In this document: one piece after another, positions 47,923-59,500 of the stretch | Position numbering within the stretch: the stretch's first letter is position 1 | How the letters are laid out: the number at the start of each line of letters is the position of its first letter | DNA from: Adiantum capillus-veneris | Lineage: Eukaryota; Streptophyta; Polypodiopsida; Polypodiales; Pteridaceae | Direction of reading: 5' to 3' | Assembly: GCA_014529385.2 (NCBI GenBank) | Contig: CM043958.1 | Coordinates: 139,886,398-139,950,397 of the forward strand | Length of the DNA: 64,000 bases | Translations under genes and position numbers: made by a program | The notes under the pieces: generated by a model | What the model saw: only the letters and a program-made list of their open reading frames with translations | What the model was told of the DNA's origin: nothing | Database searches by the model: none

Positions 47923-48777
47923 AGATTTGGTTGACATAGGACCACAAACATCACTATGTACTAAATCTAGAGGTTCAACTCGCCTTTGACCCAATGCTAA
48001 GTGCACGGACCTAGTCTGTTTGCCATAGATACAATGCTCACAAACAGGAAAGTCAACATAAGACAAGACAGGTAAGTAGCCAAAACGAGTGAGAGTTCTC
48101 ATTCCTTTTTGGCTAATATGACCTAGCCAGCAATGCCACAACTCAGTAGACGCCAGCTTGACTATAGATACGTAATCATGACCAACATCTGACACATGTA
48201 TGGAATATGAGGTACCATGCTTCTGACCTTTGAGTACAACAAGATTACCTTTGCGTGCTATCCACGAACCATTGTCAAATGTGATGTTGTAGCCCAAATC
48301 ATCAAGCTGACCAACATAAATCAAGCTTTTAGTCAACTTGGACACATGTCTGACATTACATAAAGTAAAGTGCATGCCATTCGTTAGATGCAATTTGACG
48401 TTTCCAACACCCTCAATGTCTAGTTCATAAGCATCACCAAGTCTCACTTTTCCACAAGAGTGAGAATAAGTAGAGAACCACTCTTTATGTGGTGTCACAT
48501 GGAAACTGGCACCAAAATCTACTATCCAATTCTGTGCATACTGTGCATCGTCTGTAACAAGAGCCTCGACAAGTAGATCTGCTGTGAAGATCAATACATC
48601 AAAGGTAAGTGGCATAACAACCACTGGAAGAGTCTCTACAATACGAGCATTTGAAGACTCTAGCACATTGATCTCCTCTAACTTTGCTTTGCCCTTGTTT
48701 GAATCATCAAACTTAGAAGTGTCACCGGATTGTTTATCCTTCTTGCTTTGATGCCATTTCCTATAATCCTTCTTCAC
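47391..48777 (-). pseudogene. Copia protease and integrase, interrupted by poly(C)47
   Basis: Protease: the expected VDSGAS reads VDFGAS (in WIVDFGASFHVTPHKEW), so the Ser of the Asp-Ser-Gly active site is replaced. The GAG-pre-integrase zinc motif has WHCWLGH and CEHC. The integrase core has HSDVCGPM (first Asp), then the homopolymer (47875-47921), then YFVTFIDN, RTDNGGEY (second Asp) and NGVVEHMNRT (Glu). The homopolymer lies where relatives have a short Gly-Gly, and its length shifts the frame. Between 47121 and 47390 further stops occur. Confidence 0.9.
47875..47921. repeat. Poly(C)47 inside copia integrase
   Basis: 47 uninterrupted C on the plus strand, read as Gly codons on the minus strand. 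Confidence 0.95.
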
Positions 48778-49496
48778 ATGCCCTTTTTATGGTAGTGATA
48801 GCACCCGAAATTACGCATAGAACCCCGAGAATTACTACGTAAGCCCCCACGTTCCTCGCTTTTGGCACGACTTTGAGTGCGACCCCTCTGTCTATCACTA
48901 GCAACATACGCATCACCATCCTTGCCTTCGAGAGATTTCTTGCGAATCTCCTCAATAAACAGACTCCCAAGGATGTCATTGTACACTAGACCGGTACTAG
49001 GTGCTAATTTGCTAATCGCAGTATAGAACGTATCCCAAGACGAGGGCAAACTGCATAGCAAGAATATACATTTGATTTCCTCATAGGACCAAACCCTGAG
49101 TGTTCAATTGAGTGAAAATGATATTGAACTTATTAATGTGAGTAGAAACAGTGCCCTCTTCCTTCATACAAAGGTCAAAGAGCATCAAGAAAACCTTATT
49201 AGTGGCACTTTTGTTCTCATAACTGGACATAACTTATCCCATACATCTCTAGCAGTCCTTTCTCCAACTATAGTAAAGTACACAGATTCGGCCAAATGAA
49301 AACAGAGGGTAGATTTGGCCTTAGCATCAAGTTTCTCTCACTCAACATCTGTATACTCGCCCTCTGGGCGCTCCATGATAGGATCCAGCTGGCCTTTTTG
49401 TATAAGAACATCTTGAATCTTCTCTTTCCAGATAGCAAAATTCGTCCCATCAAATTTTTGGATATTGTGAATATTCTTTTCACCACTAGATGACAT
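48774..49496 (-). pseudogene. Copia gag with degenerate zinc knuckle
   Basis: The ATG at 49496 gives MSSSGEKNIHNIQKFDGTNF, the usual copia gag opening, followed by IWKEKIQDVL and (via another frame) LPSSWDTFYTAI and NDILGSLFIEE. The knuckle reads CYHYHKKG, with the second Cys lost. At least two frame breaks lie between 49061 and 49268. Confidence 0.85.
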
Positions 49497-50619
49497 GGCA
49501 AGCTAAAGATAATATGGCGATAAACATTGGTAATTTTGGGAAAAATTCTGTAGAGTTTTCTCGAAAAAACTGACAGAATCTCAATCCAAAACTGTCACAA
49601 GAGATCAATAACGCATCAAAAGTAATGCTCTTAGAGCATAAGACAGGTGCATCAACCACTAACTGTCACTAACTGTGCATAAAAAGTTAAAAAACTGACC
49701 CAAGACTGCCAACACGGCAACAAATGCACCTAGCCCTCTCTATACATGTCCTATGATGAGGCCACAAAAAAGGGGTACTCCAGCAACCTGTATCACCGAA
49801 AGGATCTCAACATTCGAGAATCCCCCAGATCAAGAAAACCTCACGCTATCAACCCTCACAAAAGGTTATGCAGACAAGAAACCAGCCCAGTCTCAGAAAG
49901 GGCCTCCGAATCGAGTCTCAGAAACGGTTGGGACTAGAAACAAGCCATATTGGCTCCACAAAAGGTACATATGGTAGTTTTCGCAACTCAACGTACATTC
50001 ACTGTCAACAATACTTCAAGGTGCAGTATACGCGCTCAAACAGGTGCCAAACAAAATGTGCAAGAATTAAACAAATCCCTACGGGGAGTAAAATCTCTCT
50101 CAAAAGAGCTCAAGCACTATCAAAAGTGCCAAAACAATGCATATGCGCATCAAGTACTCCCACTGAAATCTATGTTGATGCAAAACACTGTAACCTGAAA
50201 AAAACATGGATGTCCTGTATGTATGCAAGAACCTGTGAGGAGATGGATGCCTGAAAACTCGAGACAATGTCGATGCCGAAAAGTGCTCCTAATCAGCCTA
50301 TAAACACCATCTCAATAACACATAATAGCCATAAAACCACTATATACAATCCCAAAATAGTCTCTAAACAACTTGCACCTGTGTCTTGTACCTGTATCTG
50401 TATCTATAGAAAAAGTGGAGTTAAAAATATAACTCTTGAAGTGTAGCTCGGATGAAGCTTTCAATTGCACGAACAGCTTTGAAAGGGGGATAAAACCTCA
50501 GGACACCTACTGGAAATTCTCTCGGAATGCTGAATTTGCTGATGCCAAAGTCGGAAACCTATTTGCACTTCTGAAAGTGCATGCGTGCGCAGACGCAAAA
50601 AACGGCAAGCACAAACCTT
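49497..50619 (-). other. Untranslated leader of the copia element
   Basis: About 1.1 kb without a convincing frame. The plus-strand frames here (49746-50254) are not supported by motif or context. Confidence 0.5.
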
Positions 50620-50631
50620 GCTCTGATTCCA
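50620..50631 (-). other. Primer-site-like sequence of the copia element
   Basis: GCTCTGATTCCA is the complement of TGGAATCAGAGC, one mismatch from the standard Met site. Confidence 0.6.
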
Positions 50632-50739
50632 GTTGAAGGTGCCGCGGGAAGCATGTGCGAGTGCATGTGCAAGAGCAGAGAGATAGAGATCTGCTTTGGG
50701 TGGAGCGCACATCAATGCTATCCTATTGAAACTCCTTAT

Positions 50740-52776
50740 TCTATTGTATTAAAGAATAATTGTATAATGGTTAAGTTGGTAGATGGGTTAGTAGTAAGTG
50801 GGATGTCTGGCCAATTGGCCTGAATGCCAACAATCTTCTGGGCCATTGACATTCCCATTATGATGTTGTTTGGCATATCTTTTGATGTGATCACTGAAAT
50901 TGAGCCATGATGATGTGTGAACCTACTTCAATGGGGGTGGAGATGATTTCCCAGCATTCTGCTTGTTTGTTTCCTGATATGCACACAAATTCATGAGCAT
51001 CTTTCAATTGTGGTTGGCCACATATTTTCCAAGTGCAAAAAGACATGAGGTTCTTGTCTAACTGAAAATATAACTTTACTTCTTTTGATAGCTTTCTTCA
51101 TTTTCAACAACAATGTTGCACTTGATCGTCTTAGGATTCACGTCTGAAGTGACTGCTTTTGCTGTGATAGCATCCTTTGGTTGAGCTTTATCTGCATTTT
51201 CTTTGCTTTGATCACCTATTTCCATTGATTTCGACTCATATGGCTATAATACTGTAATTTTGTTTGCAATTGATGAGCATTGTCTACTTGCATCTGAGTA
51301 ACTTTTGATCTTAAAAGATCCACTGTACTTTTTGGCAGAATATGTCTCTTCTGTGGAGATTTTGTGGTGACCTTTGTGTAGCTTTTTGAACTTTAGGTTC
51401 TTTTGAATTTGACTTTTCTATCACCTATTCTGGCAGCTTAAGGCTTTGCATCATCTTCAGATAGTCTTTGACTTCAGCCGAGCCATCCGTATGGGTTTGT
51501 ACAAGGTCATGATCTTGATAATATTTGTTACCATGTGCATCTTGATATGTATTGTGAGCTTGATTACATGTAACTGTTTGAACACTACTGGATTTGTCGG
51601 CTTTTGACTTTGATTTGTGGAGATCAGCTGAAACTTTTGTCCTTGATAATGTTCATAGAGGCATTTGTCTGTAGATTCTGAGGGAACGTGGGTCAATTGG
51701 AAACTTCCAACAACCATATGATCTTTCAATGGTTTCTGTCTTGAAGGGGTCTGTTGGCTAGAATTTCTAGGGCTTCTAACTGGAGTAGCATTTCCTGGTA
51801 CATAAGCTGAGCTTGATGGATTTACAGCTCCCCCCTTCTTAGGGCGATCACTATAGCCTGCTTCATTGTAAGAGTTCAAAATTGTTTGGCTATGGATTAG
51901 TCTCACCTTCTGGGACTGTGAAGGTACACTTTGGGTAGCACTATTGACATTTGGCATCTGTAAACCTTCTGCATAGTTTCTTATGTGTCTCTTTGAAACA
52001 TGACAAATTATTCCCCAAGTCAAGCTATAAATAGCATTATCTTTGCCCTGATATTGTCTATCCCATGGGTCTCCTATGATATGAGCTTCTGTGGTTTTAG
52101 GACCCAAGGCATCATAGATGCTACACTCTCGTCTATATCTACGACTATTTTGGTCAAAGTATATGCTCGTTTGGTCACAATTTTGAAGCTTGATTTCTGA
52201 TGGAGGAGATTTTGGCTCTGAACAGATTTCCGGATTCACTCGGGTAATATCCTTCAGCTCTAGAGAGGATAGGCTATAATAGATTCTTTCCTCTGAGATG
52301 AACGATCCTTTCTGATCTATCACTGGATGTACTTTTCTGAGCTGGTATGTGGGCCTTTCAAACACTAGTTGATCCTTTTCGTACAGTTTCCCTTTCTGGT
52401 CTACATAGTGTGCATATGAATGATGTGTACCATACAATGCTAACATCATTCTATTTGATGTGTCCCTTAGACTTGTGAATGATTGCAAACTTGTGGCAGT
52501 GGATGCAAAATCATTTGAAAACCTAACATTCTTTTCAACATTCAGTGATATCTGAACATCTTGACCAAAATCATGCAGGAATTTGTTGTTCAAAGAATCA
52601 ATTTTAAGCTTTTCATGTGCTTGTGCATCTTTATGTTGATTTTGAACTTGTAGTGCTTTTACTGGTGCTTTTAATGGTAATGCAAAATCATATGATTGCA
52701 TTAAAAGTGACAAGTTAAATGCACTTACATTAGGAAAAATATGGAGTCTCCTTGGGCCTTTTTGATTAGTGAAGGC
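50740..52776 (-). pseudogene. Unrecognised coding region, right part of the split gene
   Basis: The main frame runs 51457-52713, extends upstream to about 52776 without a stop, and contains an internal ATG near 52701 (MQSYDFALPLKAP). It is about 420 codons, rich in Gln and Ser. Charged repeats resemble each other (VDQKGKLYEKDQLVF and IDQKGSFISEERIYY), followed by a Pro/Ser linker (SRQKPLKDHM). Near 51590 the sensible reading moves to another frame (YYQDHDLVQTHTDGSAEVKD), ending at a TAG near 51430. Protein-like sequence appears to continue to about 50740 (PNNIIMGMSMAQKIVG). No family recognised. TTAAG at 52776-52780 might be a splice acceptor. Confidence 0.4.
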
Positions 52777-52898
52777 TTAAGGGAGAACCAATGAGAGGGA
52801 TCTTGGGATATCACCTAGAGGGGGAGGAATGGTAGGGGTACAGCCTAATTGTCTCCCTCTTCAATGCTTGGTTCTGAGAGAGTGGGGGGAGGGAGGCT

Positions 52899-52934
<36 letters not shown>

Positions 52935-53502
52935 TAAAAGGGGGAAAGAGGTGTCATAAAAGAGGGAGGGACCCTCCAAAAGAAAAATGCGCAGGCTTAA
53001 AAACCGTAAAAAATGAAATTTTTTTTTTAAGTTTCAAAATTGACTCATTTGCCTCCAGAACTGTCCCAAACATATACAAACTTCAAAAAGTCAAATTCCC
53101 CCTCTCACAAAATCCACTTTTCTCTCCCTCTATCACTACTTTTCTCTCCCACACTCTCCCTCCTCCCATTCTCTCTCTACAGTCAAGGCAGCCATAGCCA
53201 AAAGCTTTCCACCACTCTCTTCCTCTCTCCATAGCTCCCCCTTCTCTCACACCTCCATTGACCCTCTACAATCCCACACCCCATAGCCCACAACTCAGCA
53301 CTATCCTCTCTACCTCTCACTCCTCCCCTCTTTCTCTATCTCTACTGTCAAAGCCACCATAGGCAACTCACCTCACCCTCCCCTCAGCTCCTCATTCTCT
53401 CTCCACAATACCCACACAAAATAGCCCTTAGCCTTGCCCACTTCTCTCCCTCACCTTCCTCCCACCCATTCCCAATCCCTTCCTAAGCCCAACTTCCCAA
53501 GC
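52777..53502. other. Promoter and leader region of the plus-strand gene
   Basis: Holds poly(G)34 (52899-52932), then a TTTAAAAG box (52933-52940) that could serve as TATA, then a strongly pyrimidine-rich leader (53090-53480) before the ATG at 53503. A divergent promoter serving the minus-strand region on the left is also possible. Confidence 0.4.
52899..52932. repeat. Poly(G)34
   Basis: 34 uninterrupted G, preceded by GGGGGGAGGGAGG. Strong G-quadruplex potential. Confidence 0.95.
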
Positions 53503-54832
53503 ATGTCCACCGCTACCACGCATAGAGGGCCCAAACCAGAGATACAGGAGATTGTGCCGCACAACACAAAAAATTCAGAGGCGGGATGGATCCCACAGCT
53601 ATTCAAGAAGGGTTCGTGGGTCTACATGCAACCGTCTAGTGCTGGACCTCATCGCGTACGATTTCGAGGCGTATTGGAACGCCATTGGAAGGGAAGACTA
53701 TTGGCATTCAAAGAAACCAAGTCTGGAATGGTGGCCATTGTGCAACACGTGTACAATGCAGCTGAGATCCACCTGCTGCTGCAGAGAGCTTCAACTCAAT
53801 TTGCACCTCATTGTAAGTCCTCATGGTTTAGCTATCCCATGCATATATCATGTTTAATGTGCATGAGATCATTTTGTTTGACTAAGGGCATTTGTAAAGA
53901 TGTTTTTCCATCCAGCTTAGTTGAGGAACAGCCGCTTGAGTGCCTCTCAGGCACGTTCATGGTTGTGCATGCTCACATTGGGGAGCTTATATTTCCTAAT
54001 GTCTCGTCGAAAAAAACTTACGGAGCAACGAATATTCATGTACTCCCACAAGTACGTGATACCGAATTCAAGCCAAGGCTATGGTAGGTTAGAAGCCGTG
54101 GAGACACCCTCATTGCAGAGTGCAGAATGGCCAACTCCAGACCATTGGGCCTTGGTTTCTTTCAAGCGCAAGGTGCTGCAAGATTTCCAAGGGTCCCTAA
54201 AGTCCAGATCGTGGGTCTCAGTTGGCATTGTCCCATCCATTTGTTTGTGCATGCATTCCGCTCTCTGTCGATTGTGGAAACACCGACAATGTTTGTTTGC
54301 AAAGAAGTTGACATAGATGAAATGGACACCATTCTAGGTGTCAATTGGGGCTATGTTGACGGTTTGCATGATGGTGACCGTTACAAGTGCAATGTGTCCC
54401 CCACACAGCTTTGCCTTCGACGTTTGAAGGCAAGGTGCACCTTGTATGCACGGTTTAGCTACGAAAGGTGGACGCACAAACGTGGCAAATGGATACCCTT
54501 GCAACTGACGATCGAAGAGGTTCGATCCTTTGAAATTCGTGTCCGCATGCCCAATAATGAGGTGGAGGTGGTTGCAGTGAACCCGCATTGGACTCTTGAC
54601 AATCTTCGTGAACATTTTGTCATAATGGGATTTGAGGATGTCGACAATGCAAGTTTCAAACTGGAACAATGCAAGGTGTGCTTTGTGCTTGATTAGTTAC
54701 CTTTTCTTAATTTTTCTAGGTTTTTGTATCTTGATTGCGCAATTTTTGGTTGTGTAGATTGGAACACGGATGGAGGCCACTATACTTGTTTACAAAGATT
54801 GGGCTATAGACGAAGTCATCTTGTCTAAGTGA
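53503..54832 (+). CDS. Unrecognised plant gene, three exons, one in-frame TAG
   Basis: Function unknown. I infer exons 53503-53812, 53921-54675 and 54758-54832. Donor GTAAGT at 53813 with acceptor CTTAG at 53920 gives a 108-base intron. Donor GTGTGC at 54676 with acceptor TTGTGTAG at 54757 gives an 82-base intron. Exons total 1140 bases, a multiple of three, ending in TGA. The ATG at 53503 is the first in frame; upstream in-frame codons start from TTG only. The protein would be 379 aa with WIPQLFKKGSWVYM near the start, FMVVHAHIGELIFPNVSSKK in the middle, and a basic stretch ERWTHKRGKWIP. The C-terminal 80 residues (EIRVRMPNNEVEVVAVNP, LDNLREHF, then VYKDWAIDEV) have the strand-strand-helix rhythm of a ubiquitin-like fold, a guess. 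A TAG at 54085-54087 (codon 159) interrupts otherwise continuous coding; no intron I tried removes it. So: pseudogene, readthrough or sequence error. Confidence 0.5.
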
Positions 54833-54991
54833 ATTGGCTTGTAACTTTACTCTTTTATATATTGGATATTTTATTAAAGATTTTGAAAATTTTTAGGGTG
54901 TTGTACTTGATTTTGTACTTGAGTTTTGAGGTGTTGTGTAATTTTATTTGTAAAACGCATATTTTTTATTTTTTTCGAGATGGAATATGTC

Positions 54992-54999
54992 TATAAAAG
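54992..54999 (+). promoter_or_regulatory. TATA box
   Basis: TATAAAAG, 81 bases before the ATG at 55080. A start of transcription about 30 bases downstream would leave a leader of about 55 bases. It also argues against using the ATG at 54987. Confidence 0.65.
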
Positions 55000-55079
55000 G
55001 GGGACCACCTCCTCATTTTACCATTTTCATCCCAGCATTGCAGAGAGACCTAGCATACCCAGTTACGCAAAGAGAAAGC

Positions 55080-56120
55080 ATGGATGAAACTAGTGCTTTA
55101 GATGCATTCCTTAGTGAGGCTGGGCATGCAAATCTCCCTGAGCTTCATGCATTTTTCAAAACCCAACCCGATTTGGAAACCCCCTTGACCCTCCACTCTC
55201 AATCTCTTGAGCTCATCACTTCATATGTTTCCACGTGCATGGGGAGATTCATTGTTGAGTTACCAAACTGGCAAGGGCAATGGGTCCCTAAGGGCCTTCT
55301 GCACCACATCTACAAAGGGGACAAGCCATTTTATCAACGGCTTGCACGCTTTGCCACCATAACACAACTCGCCGGACAATATGTGCAGCTTGAAGATGAT
55401 GATGTGCGAGCAATGCGTAAGGGGAAGATCGGAAACACATTTTTTTCTGTCCAGGCCATAATGATCTTCCTCCTTCATGAGTGCCCAGTAGGCCTTGACG
55501 TAGTGCTACCACACTTGCAGATCGGCGGGGTCCAGGCTGATGTGAAGGACCCCAAGCCCACACCCATTGACACATCCGCAGAGGAGAGTACGCTTGCCTT
55601 GACCTACCCTGTAGGGATTCAAGGCCTCTTGGAGGCCTCTCCATCTGCCGATTCGTCCTCGGGGCCGCCAGAAGGAACCAGCACTCGGGATGCCATCCCT
55701 GAGGTAGAGATTACCCGTTTCTCCTCCATTGTGGTGGGTGGGGAGGAGTTTGTGTTTTTGCATGATCTGGAGAAATCCTTTGAGCTTCGCATGGATGAGT
55801 GTTTTGCCATCCGCGATGCCCATGGCAAGTTTGAGGTTGATACCACCACCTCCCATGACGATGATCTCCTACTGCCCATGGGGAATACTGTGGTGGACAT
55901 AGTGGCGATTGCACAACCCGAGGTGGCAGCGGCCGAGCAGGCCAAGGTCTCTGAGGAGGAGTTTGTGGCCGTGCAAGCCATGTGTTTGGATAAACACACA
56001 AGAGTGGATTCACCATCACCTGCTACAACACCTATTTTTCTTGATCCAAAGGGGAAGTCAAGTGTGGATCTTTACTTGCACCCGGATGCTGATGAGGAGG
56101 ATTGTAGACAAGAGGTATAG
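55080..56120 (+). CDS. Unrecognised 346-aa acidic protein gene
   Basis: An uninterrupted plus-strand frame. I chose the ATG at 55080 (MDETSALDAFLSEAGHANLP) because the upstream in-frame ATG at 54987 overlaps the TATA box. The first 150 residues look globular and helical (LELITSYVSTCMGRF, QWVPKGLLHHIYKGDKPFYQ, FFSVQAIMIFLLHECP). The rest is Ser/Pro/Asp-rich (SADSSSGPPEG, TTSHDDDLLLPMG) with an Ala/Glu helix (EVAAAEQAKVSEEEFV). No signal peptide, membrane segment or catalytic motif is evident. It follows the gene ending at 54832 by about 160 bases on the same strand and converges on the DUF7869-like gene. Codon-like composition differs from the AT-rich surroundings. A 3' exon is possible, since GAGGTATAG at the stop resembles a donor. 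Confidence 0.6.
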   Translation: MDETSALDAFLSEAGHANLPELHAFFKTQPDLETPLTLHSQSLELITSYVSTCMGRFIVELPNWQGQWVPKGLLHHIYKGDKPFYQRLARFATITQLAGQYVQLEDDDVRAMRKGKIGNTFFSVQAIMIFLLHECPVGLDVVLPHLQIGGVQADVKDPKPTPIDTSAEESTLALTYPVGIQGLLEASPSADSSSGPPEGTSTRDAIPEVEITRFSSIVVGGEEFVFLHDLEKSFELRMDECFAIRDAHGKFEVDTTTSHDDDLLLPMGNTVVDIVAIAQPEVAAAEQAKVSEEEFVAVQAMCLDKHTRVDSPSPATTPIFLDPKGKSSVDLYLHPDADEEDCRQEV

Positions 56121-56168
56121 ATGCTTACTTAAATTTGATTGTTACAAATGATTTTGTTAATGGTATAA

Positions 56169-56595
56169 AAGACCATATTAGGTATTTTGGTAAAAATCTC
56201 ACATTATGGGAATCTCCAAATCGACCGAATTCATGTAATTTGGGAATTTTCCACTTAAAGTGGGAAAAATTGAGGTGTGTGGCTAGTAAATAAAGTGAAA
56301 ATCTCATAGGATTGTGGTGTTGATAAACACCAAAAGTCAAGAGGATGTACAACACATGGATTTGAATAATAACTATAAATTACATAAAACAAAGGAAGAT
56401 ACAAAAAAGATTTTGTTTACAAATTGACTAGTATAGTCACAATAGAAGCTCCACATAATTCTACTCCACATTTGATACCATATCTGAACTTTGATCCAAG
56501 TGTGGCTGATGTGCACGAGTGAGGCCTTCTTTGGCTTTTAGAGCATGTCTTTCTGGAATCTTTATTCTAGAAAATGGTCCTTCTTTGTTGGGTCT
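56169..56595 (-). other. 3' untranslated part of copy 2
   Basis: Non-coding sequence between the left homology edge and the stop codon, conserved with 34635-35069. Confidence 0.7.
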
Positions 56596-59500
56596 TCAGG
56601 ACCAAACAATTGCATCTATAGTTTCCCACACTTGTGGGTCCTTATAGTTGACAGCCCAATAACCCTTCCAACAATTACTGTAAGCTTGAGTATCTGTCAT
56701 CCCACTTTTTCTCGCGCAAGGTGCCCAATATTGAATCAAGAGTTTTCTGTAGTTTGGTGATGTAGGCTCATTATCAATGTCAGATAAAGCCATTGCAAGC
56801 CACACTGGATAGATTTCTGTGTCACTCGGAACAAGCATAAGAAAGTCACCTTGGTGCACATCAGACATAGGGTCAAACTCTTCCCTTGGCCTATCTCGTT
56901 GAGGCCCACAAAAATGATCATTCAACTCTTCAAGGCCTAGGAATCTTTCTGCTCCTTGTTGCAAATTCATTGTAGTGCTTTGTAGATGAGAATATTCTTG
57001 AGTTTTTGGCCAAAACATTTCATACAAGACTCCCTCTGATATGATTGCTTTTCCAATCTCTTCAATTACCTTACTCCAATAATCTATCACGGGTCTATAA
57101 TATCGCGGAATACTTGAACCATTCCCTAAATTTTTCCAAAATTTTATATAGTTCTTTAGCCCCAAAATGACTTCTTCGTGGGCCTTGACATACTCCGCCA
57201 TTTGTACTAGAGGTGGATCTCCATGTGGTAACATTGGCTTGCCTTCTGTGTCTGTTTTCCAAAGGCGAATACTTCCACTCCAACTTGATACACCTACATG
57301 TGCCTTATATTGCATCATTGGTGTCTCATCTTGCATAAAGAACCTGAACTGAAGCGGTTTGGAATGTCCAACAAGTATGTCTTGTCCATCACAAAGATAG
57401 CCATCACAATATTGCTTGAAATCAGGGATCTTTGTGAGAAAAAATGGAGCTGGAGATGAAGATGAGCTGTTTCGTAATGTATCCATCAAATGTGGCAAAG
57501 TATAGGTTTGTGTAACTCTCAACTTCTCTGAAAACCTACTAAACATGGCGTCTATGTCCTCATGTGTATGCCCAACCATTAAAAATCCCAGCTGGATGGT
57601 TTTGAAAACACCCCTTGCAACAAGCATTGACAAATAGGCAAATAAGTATCGATTTTTGTTTTCCCCTGCACAATTATCCAATTGTAGCAACAAGTTCTCT
57701 GGCAATCTGCGAAATGTTGACCCCAATTCCTCTTCTGCAATTTCTGACGACTGCACAATGGGCTCTTTTCCATCACTCAAGTTATGGTAGTCCAAAGCAT
57801 CCCTTGAGTTCAAAGCATGTAGTAGTGAAATATTGCTCCTTGGAAGTCCATTTGTTACTAGATCACCAAGAGGATGCTTATCTATCCTCTCGAGGTTATG
57901 TAAACAATTAGCAATTGAGCCAATTGTAAGATTTGGATCAGCTGGCCACAAACCATTCAAGACAAAGTGTCCGTAATGACCTTCTCCATGTCCATGAGTG
58001 ATCATGCCAATCAATGCCACCTGCAGATTATATCCTGAATCCACACCCTTGGGAACAATGCGTAATCTAGGAATGGCAGTCTTCTTTTGATCCATCTTAT
58101 CATGGATTATGCATACATATTTTTGTGGTTGAGTTTCTGAATACGTGCGCCATGCATAATATAGGCTTCTGCAACTCTTTTGTTGTGCCATGTGAACTTC
58201 TCTCTCCCTCAAGAGAAGAGCTCTCTCTTCAAGAGAAGGTTTAGCTTCTAACCTTGCCTTGATTGAGCTACAAATATTGCACTTAGAGAACTCACTCATC
58301 TTTGTTAAAGTGACATGTGGGTACTCTTTGTTCCAAATTCTACCAAAAGAAGATTGGGATAGCTTCTTCTCATAGCCCATTTGGTCAAGTGTCGTGTTGA
58401 TTTCACATAAAATATCCACTTGTTTGTATGTTGATGGAATCACCAATTGAGTCTCTCTTGAGCCATCTAGCAGTGTTCTACTTCTATGTGGCATTTTCTC
58501 AGAGTTATTTTCCACAAACTCGTTTAGTAGTGCTCTTGCTAAACTAGTATGTTGAAGTCCCCTTCTCAATGTACATGTGTTCCCATGTACATATTGGCGC
58601 ACACCATTTTCAAAGTTCTCCTTGTATCGATAAAATGATGTCTTTGGTATTCCATGTAGCTCATACCATGCTCTACAACAAACAATAGAGCCATTTAGCC
58701 TGAATTGGTATCGTGACTTCTCATCTTTCTGATAACATATAGAAAGAACATCATAAACATAATTAGTGCGTGATTTTTGAGACTCTCCCCAAAATTGTTG
58801 TCGTAACCTTGTCACCATATCACGATCTGCAAATTGGCAGCATTTTTGTGCACAACAATCAATGCATGATACCCTTTGAATTGATTTGTTTGAAAGGTAA
58901 AAAGTCGAAGCTGGTGCTGCTTTTGATTTTTGAGTCCTGTTCATGAAAGTGTATCGTCTCTTCCTTGACAACTGGACAACATTACTCCCATCAAGTTTTT
59001 TTCCAACATTGCCATCGTTGGATACATCCTCATATGTAGCATGCATGCCATCAACAGGAACAAAGCGTTGTAATGGGCTCCCATTCAACATTGTTGTCTG
59101 CTTGATGGGCCACTTTAGCAAAGTGATGCTACCCACTTCAACCACATCATGAATGCTTGCATTTTCTCTTTCAATACCCACACCCACACAATCAGGACCA
59201 AGTTCCTGAAAGTTGACATAATCATGTGGAAATACATATAAGATGGTCCCTTCATTCATGGTTTGCATCATTGTGTCATCTTTTAAAAGGACCCTCTGAT
59301 TTCTCCAAGACTCTCGAATCATTGCTTCAAATTCTGGGCTTGTCATAGGTATTGCATCTGTAACTAGAGGATCAGAATGATCATGTTCTTCATCACCATT
59401 GTAGCTTTCGTGTGGATCAATTAAGTTCCCATTTAATACAAAAGATTGCAAAAGAAGCTTTGACCATCGAACAGCACTCCATAATGAGCCTTGGAGAGAT

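Larger units (their letters stand above)
45484..50633 (-). mobile_element. Decayed Ty1/copia retrotransposon
   Basis: Reading on the minus strand: primer-site-like sequence (50620-50631), a leader of about 1.1 kb, gag from 49496, then protease, integrase, reverse transcriptase and RNase H in copia order, ending at 45484. The frame is interrupted by several stops and shifts and by a 47-base poly(C) tract. Neither LTR could be identified: sequence left of 45484 is unrelated to sequence right of 50633. It is therefore either truncated on both sides or its LTRs are too decayed for me to see. Confidence 0.85.

Noticed and set aside
54084-54140. A short intron that would remove the TAG at 54085
   Set aside because: Candidate GT at 54084 with AG at 54118, 54125 or 54140 either breaks the frame or creates TGA at the junction, and 35-57 bases is too short for a usual plant intron.
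55288-56019. Several minus-strand frames opposite the 346-codon gene
   Set aside because: They overlap a longer plus frame with a TATA box and sensible composition. GC-rich sequence leaves many frames open by chance.
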